Positions 56,193 through 64,000 of a stretch of 64,000 nt of DNA are shown here, piece after piece. This stretch comes from Thalassospira sp. Lineage in GTDB: Bacteria > Pseudomonadota > Alphaproteobacteria > Rhodospirillales > Thalassospiraceae. The notes under the pieces were generated by a model, which was not told the origin of the DNA, ran no database searches, and saw nothing but the letters and a program-made list of their open reading frames with translations. The stretch's first letter is position 1; every line of letters begins with the position of its first letter. The stretch is taken from assembly GCF_030690045.1 (NCBI RefSeq), contig NZ_JAUYHK010000002.1, forward strand, positions 121,127 to 185,126, in the 5' to 3' direction. A program made the position numbers and the translations under genes.

Positions 56193-57158
56193 TTAGGCCT
56201 TGAGCGGAATGGAAAAGGTGATGTTTTTACTTTTCCGGTCCTTGCCGCTGGCATTCAGGCGATCATCGTCATCAATATTGAATTTGCCCGATGCCATCGC
56301 CCCATCATCACAGGTCAGTTTCCAACCGCCGTCAAAGGCAAGATCGTCGGTTTCGCGGTAATAATTGCCGATACAGCCGGTCTTGCCGATGGTGAAATCA
56401 AATTTCCCCTCGTCTTCATTGCGGCGCAGCCAGACATTGATTGTGTCTTGCGATTGCCCGTCCCATTTCAGGTTGCCATCGACAACCGAATGTTTTGACA
56501 GTGGTTTGCTGTCGGCAGACCCTGCCGGGGCCATGCAGGATGGTTTGGGTTGGGTGGCGATGGCCATGGCAAAGGCGGATTTGTCCTGCACCAGACTGAG
56601 GCGCGAGGTCAGGGTTTCCATATCAAGATCGCCCCGGCCACAATAAAGCATGTCGATGGCGGTGTCTGTATCACCCCGGTCATTGTCATAGATTGTCCGG
56701 GCACGTTTCATGCGGACGGCAAAATTCGCCACGTCGCAAATCTCCCCATCGGGAAATTTGGCCTTGCCGTAATAGCCAATCGATTTTCCATTGATGTTGG
56801 AAACCGTGTGAATATCTGAAATCTGAACCCCTTTTTCTTCATAAGGGCTGGTGAAACGGGCGCGGTCGCTGATATGTTGTTCCGTTCCGTACGAAAACCA
56901 CGCGGTTGGAACATATTGCAGGTTCACAAAACCTTCGCCGCAATTCAGCGTCCATTTTTCGTTTTGAATCTGCCCGTTATTGCGATCCTGCTGTTCCAGT
57001 TTGGTCACCGGAATATTGGATACCGCCGGAAGGTCAAACCGCGAATCCGCAAGGGGGCGTTCCGTCCATTCCGAAAAACTGTAACTGGGTGTGGTCTGAC
57101 AACCGGCAAGCACAAGCATCCCGGCCGCAAGCCCTGCAACCATAAGTGATTTCTGCAT
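56193..57158 (-). CDS. Putative lipoprotein of unknown function
   Basis: 321 residues. The signal peptide has a lipobox LVLAGC (Cys21), so the mature protein is lipid-anchored. After the lipobox it is largely beta-like and polar, with four further cysteines that may form disulfides (NCGEGF, GEICDVANF, CMAPAG, GCIGNYYRE and TCDDG regions). It ends NITFSIPLKA. I do not recognise the family. ATG 57158 is chosen for the signal peptide; the frame is open upstream. Confidence 0.8.
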   Translation of the reverse strand: MQKSLMVAGLAAGMLVLAGCQTTPSYSFSEWTERPLADSRFDLPAVSNIPVTKLEQQDRNNGQIQNEKWTLNCGEGFVNLQYVPTAWFSYGTEQHISDRARFTSPYEEKGVQISDIHTVSNINGKSIGYYGKAKFPDGEICDVANFAVRMKRARTIYDNDRGDTDTAIDMLYCGRGDLDMETLTSRLSLVQDKSAFAMAIATQPKPSCMAPAGSADSKPLSKHSVVDGNLKWDGQSQDTINVWLRRNEDEGKFDFTIGKTGCIGNYYRETDDLAFDGGWKLTCDDGAMASGKFNIDDDDRLNASGKDRKSKNITFSIPLKA

Positions 57159-57565
57159 CTGTTTACTGTCCCCGTGTGTTTTTTTGACTCTGAAACCATA
57201 ACGGGCAAATTGCCGGACGTAACCTGTCCAAAAGGAGGGGACGCGATTCTGCAAAGCATCAAAACCCCGACAGGGAAAGCCATATCGGGCGGGTGATGTT
57301 TTGAAAAACGGCCGGGGAAAATCATGATCAATTGAACAGAAAATATGATATCATTTTTCAAATGAACGCATACTTTGTGTTCTTTGGTTCCGGAACCAAA
57401 AACCCTTGATTTTCCAAGCTTCAGATAGAATTGTTGCGGAAATCAGACAATTTTGTTTCACCGTCGCGCGGATGATTTTTATCAAATTTCTGAAACATAA
57501 AAAGCGCTAAGACCAAAAGAAGATAGCGCAGATTGCGACGGTGCAAGTGACCCAAAGGAAGCCGG
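57159..57565. other. Long divergent intergenic region rich in palindromes
   Basis: 407 bp without a gene, AT-rich in part. It contains the perfect 18-base palindrome TTTGGTTCCGGAACCAAA at 57383-57400 and ATGATATCAT at 57345-57354. It lies between the lipoprotein gene and the CYTH-CHAD gene and presumably carries both promoters and regulator sites. No RNA was identified. Confidence 0.5.
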
Positions 57566-59113
57566 ATGCCTGAAAAACAAATCGAGATCGAACTGAAACT
57601 CAGGATCGATCCGAAACATGTCGCGCGGTTAAAACGTGCCGCCGTCTTGCGCGAAGTCCGCGAAGGCCGCCGGATGATCCGCACCCATCTGGTGTCGATT
57701 TACCATGACACGTCCAAACTGTCGCTGTCGCGCAAGGGTCTGGCGATCCGGGTGCGCAAAAAGGGCACCAAGGGGTGGGAACAGACAGTCAAGGTTTCCA
57801 ACGGCCTGCGCGAAGCCTTGCCCGAACGCCCGGAATGGACGGTGCCGATGGAAAACGGCAAGCTGGATCTGGCCCTGTTTCAGGAACCCGATGTGGTGGC
57901 ACTGCTGGATCGTCTGGTCGGCAAAAAGCAGATTGGCCGGATTTTTGAAACCGATTTGCACCGCACCAGTGTCGATCTGACATATCGCGATGCGGTGATG
58001 GAACTAGCAATTGATCAGGGTGTGGTCCGGGCCGGAGAACGCGAAGCCCCCCTGTCCGAAGTCGAACTGGAACTGAAAGAAGGGCACCCCGCCGCCCTGT
58101 TTGATCTGGCGCTGGAACTGCAACGCACTGTGCCGCTTTATCTGAGCCTGCGCAGCAAGGCATCGCGGGGCCGCGCCCTTTATTTCAACGAACAGCCGGG
58201 GTTCTACAAGGCCGAAGCCGTCGGCCTGCATGCCGGTATGAGTGCCGAGGCGGCCTTTCGCGCCGTGCTGTCGCAAGGATTGTCGATGATCCTTGGCAAC
58301 GAGGTGTGCGTGCGTGACGACATCCATATCGAAGGATGCCACCAGATGCGCATCGGCCTGCGTCGCTTGCGCGTGGCCTTTGGCCTGTTTCGCAAAAACC
58401 TGCCACAGGGCGAGGCGGTGTTGATCCGTCGTTTGCTGAAACAATGCAGCAAGGGCCTTGATTCGCTGCGCGACTGGGATGTGTTTTTGACCGAAACCCT
58501 GCCAACCGTAGAGGCACGCTTTGCCGATCATCCCGGTTTGCCGGAAATCCGTGCCGAAGCACAAAAACAGCGCGCCATCGCCCTTGCAACGGCGCATGCC
58601 ATGCTGGAATCACCGGAATACCAACAGGTCCTGTTGTTGCTGGGCGCATGGGCAACCTATTCGCGCTGGGCATCGGGCGCACAGGCATCCCAGATGCAGG
58701 CGATGGCCGGGCCGGTGGGCGATCTGGCCGATCCGTTGCTGGAACAATCCTGCAAACGGGTGGCAAAACGGGGCGACAAGGTTGCCGCATTGTCGGTGGT
58801 CGCCCTGCATGCGTGGCGGCTCGATATCAAACAGTTACGCTATGCCTGCGATTTCTTTTTTGAAATTCATGGCGGCAAGGCGGTGCGTAAATTCCGTGCC
58901 GGGCTGGCCGGGTTGCAGGAAATTCTGGGCCAGATGAATGACGCCACCGTTGCCGAACAACGGTTGCAGGCCCTTGTGCCACAGCTGGGGCGCGATGGAT
59001 TGATGGCGGTCGGGCTGATTACCGGCTGGTACGCCGCCCGTGCCGATCACCGCCTGGCTGGCTTGCAGGACGCCTGGCAGAAATTCGACAAACAAAAACC
59101 GTTCTGGAAATAG
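57566..59113 (+). CDS. CYTH and CHAD domain protein (putative triphosphatase)
   Basis: 515 residues. The N-terminal CYTH domain (about 1-195) has the ExExK motif E7-x-E9-x-K11 and many basic/acidic tunnel residues, and is expected to cleave inorganic triphosphate. The C-terminal CHAD domain (about 225-500) contains the His-rich helix HQMRIGLRRLRVAFGLF and a second helix RLDIKQLRYACDFFFEI, and is thought to bind polyphosphate. Together they suggest polyphosphate or triphosphate turnover. The gene has its own promoter region. Confidence 0.93.
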   Translation: MPEKQIEIELKLRIDPKHVARLKRAAVLREVREGRRMIRTHLVSIYHDTSKLSLSRKGLAIRVRKKGTKGWEQTVKVSNGLREALPERPEWTVPMENGKLDLALFQEPDVVALLDRLVGKKQIGRIFETDLHRTSVDLTYRDAVMELAIDQGVVRAGEREAPLSEVELELKEGHPAALFDLALELQRTVPLYLSLRSKASRGRALYFNEQPGFYKAEAVGLHAGMSAEAAFRAVLSQGLSMILGNEVCVRDDIHIEGCHQMRIGLRRLRVAFGLFRKNLPQGEAVLIRRLLKQCSKGLDSLRDWDVFLTETLPTVEARFADHPGLPEIRAEAQKQRAIALATAHAMLESPEYQQVLLLLGAWATYSRWASGAQASQMQAMAGPVGDLADPLLEQSCKRVAKRGDKVAALSVVALHAWRLDIKQLRYACDFFFEIHGGKAVRKFRAGLAGLQEILGQMNDATVAEQRLQALVPQLGRDGLMAVGLITGWYAARADHRLAGLQDAWQKFDKQKPFWK

Positions 59114-59165
59114 GGTCCGGACCTGATCTTTGCGCTGGTCAGCATTATACCTCGAAATGACTTGA

Positions 59166-59591
59166 TCATTCCGCGATCTTCCATGGGTTGATGACGTTGA
59201 GACCGGCCGCCTGGAATGGTGCAACGTCGCGCGTAACGATGGTGAAGCCGCGCGTATACGCAATGGCGGCGATGTAACCATCTGCCTTGCCGATGGCGTG
59301 GCCCTCCGCTCTGGCCCGCGCCATCAGGTTCGCGTAGGCTTGCGAAGCGTCCAGATCAAACGGCAGAACGCGGCCCGCGAAGGCTGGCAGAACCTCGTTC
59401 GCCAGCCGATCCTGATAGACCGTGCGGCGCTTGCCCTCAGGCATTGTCGCAAGGCCATATCGCAGTTCGGCCACGGTGATGGCGGACAGATAGAGCGTTT
59501 CAACGGCCTGGGCGTCGATCCACGCCAGCACATTGGGATTCGGCTCAATCCTCCACAACTCGGAAATAACATTGGTGTCAATGACGATCAT
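59166..59591 (-). CDS. VapC/FitB-type PIN-domain toxin
   Basis: 141-residue PIN ribonuclease. Acidic metal residues are D5 in MIVIDTN, E42 in AELRYG, D104 in GKADGYIAA and D122 in VTRDV. It most likely cleaves RNA, commonly tRNA or rRNA. ATG 59591 overlaps the antitoxin stop by 4 bp (ATGA), typical of a toxin-antitoxin operon. The antitoxin is encoded upstream. Confidence 0.93.
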   Translation of the reverse strand: MIVIDTNVISELWRIEPNPNVLAWIDAQAVETLYLSAITVAELRYGLATMPEGKRRTVYQDRLANEVLPAFAGRVLPFDLDASQAYANLMARARAEGHAIGKADGYIAAIAYTRGFTIVTRDVAPFQAAGLNVINPWKIAE

Positions 59592-59845
59592 TCAAACCTC
59601 ATGGGTTCGGCTGGCGTCTTGTCGCGAATCTGATTGAAATCCTCGACTTCGGCATCCGTCAGTCCGCCAGCCTCGCGGGCGATAGAAACCAGCAGCGAGC
59701 CGATCTTCAGGCGGCCCTCGGGCTTCGCCGCCTTGTCCAGGATATCCCGGATTTCAGCCTCGGCGCTGCGGCCATGCATGGCCGCACGCACCCGGATTGC
59801 CCGGTGCACTTCATCAGGGACGTTGCGAATGGTGATGGATGGCAT
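59588..59845 (-). CDS. VapB/FitA-type ribbon-helix-helix antitoxin
   Basis: 85 residues. MPSITIRNVPDEVHRAIRVRAAMHGRSAEAEIRDILDKA is an RHH DNA-binding domain of the FitA type, and the C-terminal tail (QIRDKTPAEPMRFE) would wrap the toxin. It presumably represses the operon and neutralises the PIN toxin. Earlier in-frame starts exist up to 59890; ATG 59845 matches the family N-terminus. Confidence 0.9.
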   Translation of the reverse strand: MPSITIRNVPDEVHRAIRVRAAMHGRSAEAEIRDILDKAAKPEGRLKIGSLLVSIAREAGGLTDAEVEDFNQIRDKTPAEPMRFE

Positions 59846-59949
59846 TGATATCATTTCCATTAATTGCATGCATTGATTGTAAATTAACATAATGCGATCA
59901 CATTCGCAACTGTTCTGCCTCGACAGTCATCCGACCGTCATTTGAGGCC

Positions 59950-61419
59950 TCAGGTCATGTCGCCTTCTTCAAAGTTCGCGGTTTTTTTCATTTCCCGCCA
60001 GGCTGCCATCGCCCGGTCGCGCCCCTGACGCAGCCCGATGACAGGATCGGGATAGGATGCCGCCCCCGCCCCGATCAGGACAAGCCTGGGGGCCTCCCAC
60101 GGCTTATGGATCAGGGTGTCGGGCAGGTTACGCAATTCGGGGACCCATTGCCGCACATAAACCCCTTTGGGGTCAAATTTTTCCCCCTGCAAAACCGGAT
60201 TGAAAATGCGGAAATAGGGGGCGGCATCGGCCCCGCAGCCGCCAATCCATTGCCATGAAAAGGCATTGTTGGCCGGGCAGGCATCGACCAGCGTGGCGTC
60301 AAACCATGCAAGCCCGTCGCGCCAGTCCCCCAAAAGATGTTTGACCAGCACCGACCCGACAATCATCCGCACCCGGTTATGCATATAGCCGGTGTGCCAC
60401 AATTCGCGCATACCGGCATCGACAATCGGAAAACCGGTTTGCCCGGTTTGCCATCGTTTCAGGGCATCGGCATCCTGCACCCACGGAAAACGGGCAAAGG
60501 CCGGTTGCAGCGGGATGGTCGCAAGGTCTTTAGCATGAAACAGAACATGATGGGCAAATTCCCGCCAGCCCAGTTCGGACTGGAATTTGGCGGTGGTTTG
60601 GGCCTGTGCCGGATGGGCATCGGCATGATGGGCGGTGGCGTGCCAGATGTGCCGGGGGCTGATTTCACCAAATCGCAAATGGGGCGAAAGCTCCGACGTC
60701 ACCCGCTGATCAGGATAATCGCGCAGGGCGGCATAATCGATCAGTCTTTCATCGATAAAATCATGCAATTGCGCCCGCGCGCCTGCTTCGCCCGGCGTAA
60801 ACCGTTCGGCTAATCCCCCGGCCCAGTCAAATGGTTTGGGCGCAAGGTCAAGTTCGGCCAGCGATACCGCCTGTGACGGTGTCACCGTTGCCAGCGGTAT
60901 GTGGTCCGGTGCGGCTTGCGGTGCGGCGGGCGGCGGCATTTTCAGGCAGGCGCGCCAGAACGGGCTGAACACCTTGAACGACCCGCCCGATCCGGTTTTG
61001 ACGTCCCACGGCTCAAACAGCAACTGGCCGTTAAAACTTTCGCACATCAGGCCGGTTTGATGGGCATGGGTCTTGATCGCGGTATCGCGGGTGATCGATG
61101 GCCGGTCATAACACCGGTTCCAGAACAGGGCGGTAACCTGATATTCCGCCTGAACCGATGTCAGAACATCCTGTGCCGTGCCGCGAAACAGATGCAGTTT
61201 CTGACCGCCAAGACTGTGATCAAGGCTTTGCAAACTGTGGCGCAACCACCATCGCGTCGCCCCGCCCAGTTGCCCGTCAATCACATCATCGTAAATAAAC
61301 ACCGGCAAGACCCGCCCGCCATTTTGCCCGGCCCAGCGACAGGCGGCCATCAGGGCCGGATTATCGGCCAGACGCAAATCATTGCGAAACCACATGATGG
61401 CGATGGGGGATGCAGACAT
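59950..61419 (-). CDS. phrB: Deoxyribodipyrimidine photolyase
   Basis: 489 residues. It is a class I CPD photolyase that repairs UV dimers using FAD and light. WFRNDLRLADNPAL begins the photolyase domain, and the FAD-binding C-terminal part has TGFPIVDAGMRELWHTGYMHNRVRMIVGSVLVKHLLGDWRDG and NPVLQGEKFDPKGVYVRQWVPEL. ATG 61419 gives the usual start; the frame is open to 61536. The gene lies between the toxin-antitoxin pair and the MocR gene. Confidence 0.96.
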   Translation of the reverse strand: MSASPIAIMWFRNDLRLADNPALMAACRWAGQNGGRVLPVFIYDDVIDGQLGGATRWWLRHSLQSLDHSLGGQKLHLFRGTAQDVLTSVQAEYQVTALFWNRCYDRPSITRDTAIKTHAHQTGLMCESFNGQLLFEPWDVKTGSGGSFKVFSPFWRACLKMPPPAAPQAAPDHIPLATVTPSQAVSLAELDLAPKPFDWAGGLAERFTPGEAGARAQLHDFIDERLIDYAALRDYPDQRVTSELSPHLRFGEISPRHIWHATAHHADAHPAQAQTTAKFQSELGWREFAHHVLFHAKDLATIPLQPAFARFPWVQDADALKRWQTGQTGFPIVDAGMRELWHTGYMHNRVRMIVGSVLVKHLLGDWRDGLAWFDATLVDACPANNAFSWQWIGGCGADAAPYFRIFNPVLQGEKFDPKGVYVRQWVPELRNLPDTLIHKPWEAPRLVLIGAGAASYPDPVIGLRQGRDRAMAAWREMKKTANFEEGDMT

Positions 61420-61537
61420 GACAGTCCTGATATCGGGAACAGCAAAAGGCAGGAAAATGGGGGTGAGAGAGTACGGCACCAGCACGGCATCGGGGTAACA
61501 TTGTCCGCTACCATACTCTCTCGGGCTCGGGTACAAC

Positions 61538-63037
61538 TTACATACGGCGCAAAATCGTTGTCAGTTCATCGAAACTTTGCGACAGGGCGATTTTATCCCA
61601 TCCGGCAAAGCCAAGGATCAATCCCTGTGGCAAAAGGGCAAGGTTTTCCGGGCTTTTATCATGGTAATAGGATGACAGCGCCCGGCAATCGAGACGGGCG
61701 GCAACCATTCTTTCCTGAACCGCGATATCGTTCAGCCCTGCTTTCAACCGGGTGCAAAGATGCAATCCGCCATCAGATGGCAGGATCGTCAGCAAATCGG
61801 CGGCCTTCTGTGTGATCAGGTCGCGCAAATGGGCGCGGCGTTCGCCATACAGCAACCGGGTGCGGCGAACATGACTGCCGAAATGGCCATCGGTGAAAAA
61901 GGTGGCAAGGGCGGCCTGGGCGGTTGGGGCGGGCACGCCATCGGCAAATCCGCGCAAGCCGCGAAAAACCGGCACCAGTTCGGGCGGGGCAACCAGATAC
62001 CCCAGCCGGATACCGGGAAACAGCACGCGGGAAAATGTGCCGACATAAATCACGCGGGATCGTTGATCCAGCCCCTGCAACGCAGACAGCGGCGGCCCGT
62101 CATAGCGGTAATCGCTGTCGTAATCATCTTCGACAATCCACGCATCCTGTGCATCGGCCCATTGCAAAAGCGACAATCGGCGCGTCAGCGACAAAGTGGT
62201 GCCCAGCGGATAATTGCGCGATGGCGTGGTGACGACAATTCGCGCCGGTGCGCCGCTTTCCAGACGGGCGACCTGCAATCCTTCATCATCAACCGGGATC
62301 GGCCGCACATCGGCCCCATTGGCGGCCAGAACGCCACGAATGCCTTCATATCCGGGGTCCTCGGTGGCGACGATATCGCCAGGATCCACCAGCGCACGGG
62401 CGATCAGGTCCAATGCCTGCTGTGCGCCCGACACAATCATCACCTGTGATGCCGCGCAATTCACCCCGCGCGATTGCCGCAGCCATGCGGCGATTTCTGC
62501 GCGCAAATCGCCAAGCCCCATCGGATCATCGGGAATGGTCAGCGCCAGTTTCGGGCGCCGCCATGCCCGGCGCAGCAACCGCGCCCAGATATCAAACGGA
62601 AACCCGTCAAAATCCGGGGTGGCGGGGTTAAACGGCCTTGTGACGTTAAAACGCGGATACCGCCGCTGCCATGCAAGGGTCCGTTGCGCGCTCTGGCTCA
62701 GGCGCAAGAACCGGGGCGATGGTTCAGCGGCTTGGGGTTGCCGCCCGTCGGGGGCGGGGCAGGCATGTTGATCGGGCAGGCTGGTGGCGACAAAACTGCC
62801 CGCGCCAATCCTGCTGGTCAGATATCCCTCGGACATCAGCAAATCAAAGGCATTGACCACCGTATTGCGCGAAATTTTAAGCTGTGCGGCAAGGTCGCGG
62901 CTGGCAGGCAGTTTTTCCGCCGGTTTCAACCGCCCGTCCAGAATGGCGCGGCGAATGCCAAAATACAGCCGCCGATAGGCCGGCAGGGCGGCATCGTCCG
63001 GATGGCTCAGATAGGTCCAGGAAAAAATGCTGCTCAT
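61538..63037 (-). CDS. MocR-type regulator (GntR HTH plus aminotransferase domain), PLP lysine replaced
   Basis: 499 residues. The GntR winged helix is at about 20-85 (FGIRRAILDGRLKPAEKLPASRDLAAQLKISRNTVV). A fold-type I aminotransferase-like domain follows, with VEDDYDSDYRYDG. In MocR proteins the PLP lysine lies in GTFSK; here the motif reads GTFSRVLFPGIRLGY, so residue 337 is Arg (codon cgc). PLP could then not form the usual Schiff base. It is divergent from a PNPOx-like gene and two direct repeats lie between them. It probably regulates that gene. Confidence 0.9.
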   Translation of the reverse strand: MSSIFSWTYLSHPDDAALPAYRRLYFGIRRAILDGRLKPAEKLPASRDLAAQLKISRNTVVNAFDLLMSEGYLTSRIGAGSFVATSLPDQHACPAPDGRQPQAAEPSPRFLRLSQSAQRTLAWQRRYPRFNVTRPFNPATPDFDGFPFDIWARLLRRAWRRPKLALTIPDDPMGLGDLRAEIAAWLRQSRGVNCAASQVMIVSGAQQALDLIARALVDPGDIVATEDPGYEGIRGVLAANGADVRPIPVDDEGLQVARLESGAPARIVVTTPSRNYPLGTTLSLTRRLSLLQWADAQDAWIVEDDYDSDYRYDGPPLSALQGLDQRSRVIYVGTFSRVLFPGIRLGYLVAPPELVPVFRGLRGFADGVPAPTAQAALATFFTDGHFGSHVRRTRLLYGERRAHLRDLITQKAADLLTILPSDGGLHLCTRLKAGLNDIAVQERMVAARLDCRALSSYYHDKSPENLALLPQGLILGFAGWDKIALSQSFDELTTILRRM

Positions 63038-63057
63038 TTTTGGCCTGCGGTTAAATT

Positions 63058-63092
63058 GGTTCTATGAATTTTATTATATCGGTTCTTATGAA
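63058..63092. promoter_or_regulatory. Direct repeats between MocR and the PNPOx-like gene, candidate operator
   Basis: GGTTCTATGAA (63058-63068) and GGTTCTTATGAA (63081-63092) are direct repeats 23 bases apart, about two helical turns. MocR proteins are known to bind direct repeats in such divergent promoters. Confidence 0.65.
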
Positions 63093-63145
63093 AAGTCCAA
63101 TTTCGACGATGATGGCGACGAAACCGCAAAACAGGGACCCCCGCC

Positions 63146-63766
63146 ATGACCGATACCTACGCCATTCATCCCGCCACCAAAATCGTCCGTGGCCCCAAAC
63201 GCGCGACCTATGACCGCGCCACCATTCACGGCATCATTGATGATGCCATGATATGCCATGTTGCCACGGTTCTGGACGGGCAGGCGGTGATGATCCCGAC
63301 CGCGCACTGGCGGGTGGGCGAGGCGGTTTATATTCATGGCGCGTCGAAAAACCGCGTTTTGGCGGCAATTGCCAACGGGGCTGCGGCCTGTTTGTGCTTT
63401 ACCCATCTTGACGGTCTGGTGATGGCGCGATCCGCCTTTCATCATTCCGCCAATTACCGGTCGGTGATCCTGTATGGCAAGGCCCATATTCTGGACGATC
63501 CGGCCGATAAAATGGCGCATTCGCAATATTTCATCGACAAAATCGCGCCCGGTCGCTGGGATAAAATCCGTCAACCCAATGCGCAGGAACTCAAGGCAAC
63601 ATTGTTTCTGGGATTTGATCTCAAGGAAGTCTCGGCCAAAATCCGGTCGGGCGACCCGGTGGATGATGACGCCGATTATGGCTGGCCGGTCTGGACCGGC
63701 GTTTTGCCATGCCGCATGGTCTGGGATGATCCGGTGAATGACAGCCGGATCGAACCGGGGTTTTAA
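63146..63766 (+). CDS. Pyridoxamine 5'-phosphate oxidase-like FMN-binding split-barrel protein
   Basis: 206 residues. The split-barrel fold is suggested by MICHVATVLDGQAVMIPTAHWRVGEAVYIHGASKNR and CLCFTHLDGLVMARSAFHHSANYRSVILYGKAH, resembling the PF12900/NimA-like group that binds FMN or haem. True PNPOx would be larger and carry other motifs, so an unknown flavin-linked function is likelier. Control by the divergent MocR regulator is probable. The last base pairs before the window end carry no recognised gene. Confidence 0.88.
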   Translation: MTDTYAIHPATKIVRGPKRATYDRATIHGIIDDAMICHVATVLDGQAVMIPTAHWRVGEAVYIHGASKNRVLAAIANGAAACLCFTHLDGLVMARSAFHHSANYRSVILYGKAHILDDPADKMAHSQYFIDKIAPGRWDKIRQPNAQELKATLFLGFDLKEVSAKIRSGDPVDDDADYGWPVWTGVLPCRMVWDDPVNDSRIEPGF

Positions 63767-64000
63767 AATTTCAGCAATCAATCATGATCCATGAAAACAA
63801 GCGGAAAAACTGCCGCACCACACCCCTCCACCCCGGAAAACCGCCATATAACGGCTGTGACAGCCCCCAAATCGCCAACCGGGCAGGACCGATGCACACA
63901 AGACGGACTACCCCCGTAGGATTTTGGCGAGGCTCCATCAGGGGTACCTGATATGGCGCCCATACCCCCGTCTGCCTCACAAGCCGCATCCGAAAATGCA
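63767..64000. other. Terminal non-coding segment with inverted repeats
   Basis: 234 bp with no credible gene. CCATCAGG and CCTGATATGG form a hairpin around GGTA (about 63936-63957), and the stretch ACCCCCGT occurs twice. It may be the end or leader of a neighbouring transcript; I could not assign it to a known RNA family. Confidence 0.35.

Noticed and set aside
63767..64000. A cobalamin, TPP or guanidine riboswitch at the right edge
   Set aside because: None of the conserved sequence boxes of those riboswitches could be found on either strand.

Overview
The window looks like chromosome from a free-living, probably marine alphaproteobacterium of the Rhodospirillales, most likely Thalassospira or a close relative. 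This is inferred from gene content, not from a search. Pointers are the order murA-hisG-hisD-UPF0262-phosphatase-infA-maf-RNase E/G-yacG-tRNA-Phe, a DUF2336 protein, an RHH_4 ribbon-helix-helix protein, a long-chain polyprenyl synthase, several TRAP transporters and a host base composition near 55-60% GC. No prophage, insertion sequence, CRISPR array or rRNA was seen.

Layout. 1-7 kb: end of a TonB-dependent siderophore receptor, queG, a metallophosphoesterase, a small RHH protein with a divergent asparagine synthase, and a PAS-receiver-HPt protein. 7-15 kb: a compact locus of RpiR regulator, class III aminotransferase, beta-keto acid cleavage enzyme, TAXI-type TRAP receptor, fused TRAP permease and UspF-like protein. 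Matching GAAACAT-type inverted repeats sit upstream of the regulator and upstream of the TRAP receptor. I read this as an import-and-catabolism system for a beta-amino-acid-like substrate. 14.8-17.7 kb: a small exported protein made of NPCAA repeats, divergent from an exported formylglycine-generating-enzyme-like protein, then an unknown conserved protein and a cytochrome c. 18-24.4 kb: DUF2336 protein, a DctPQM TRAP transporter, and an oxidoreductase/TetR pair bracketed by two identical tRNA-Pro(CGG) genes.

24.4-34 kb is housekeeping: polyprenyl synthase, a methyltransferase, glyQS, ppdK and ygfZ. 34-40.6 kb is a surface-glycan cluster of five glycosyltransferases and a second asparagine synthase. 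A low-GC patch begins inside the heptosyltransferase-like gene and ends at the start of the fifth glycosyltransferase. 40.7-43.4 kb holds a hybrid histidine kinase facing a LuxR-type response regulator. 44.7-47 kb adds a UDP-glucuronate epimerase and a low-GC flippase, followed by two tandem tRNA-Thr(GGT) genes. 47.4-56.1 kb is the conserved murA/his/infA/maf block ending at tRNA-Phe. 56.2-64 kb carries a lipoprotein, a CYTH-CHAD phosphatase, a VapBC/FitAB module, a photolyase, and a MocR regulator divergent from a flavin-split-barrel protein.

Most promising for follow-up are the RpiR/aminotransferase/BKACE/TAXI-TRAP locus with its shared operator, the NPCAA-repeat protein with its divergent FGE-like neighbour, the mosaic glycosyltransferase gene, and a MocR regulator whose expected PLP lysine is an arginine.
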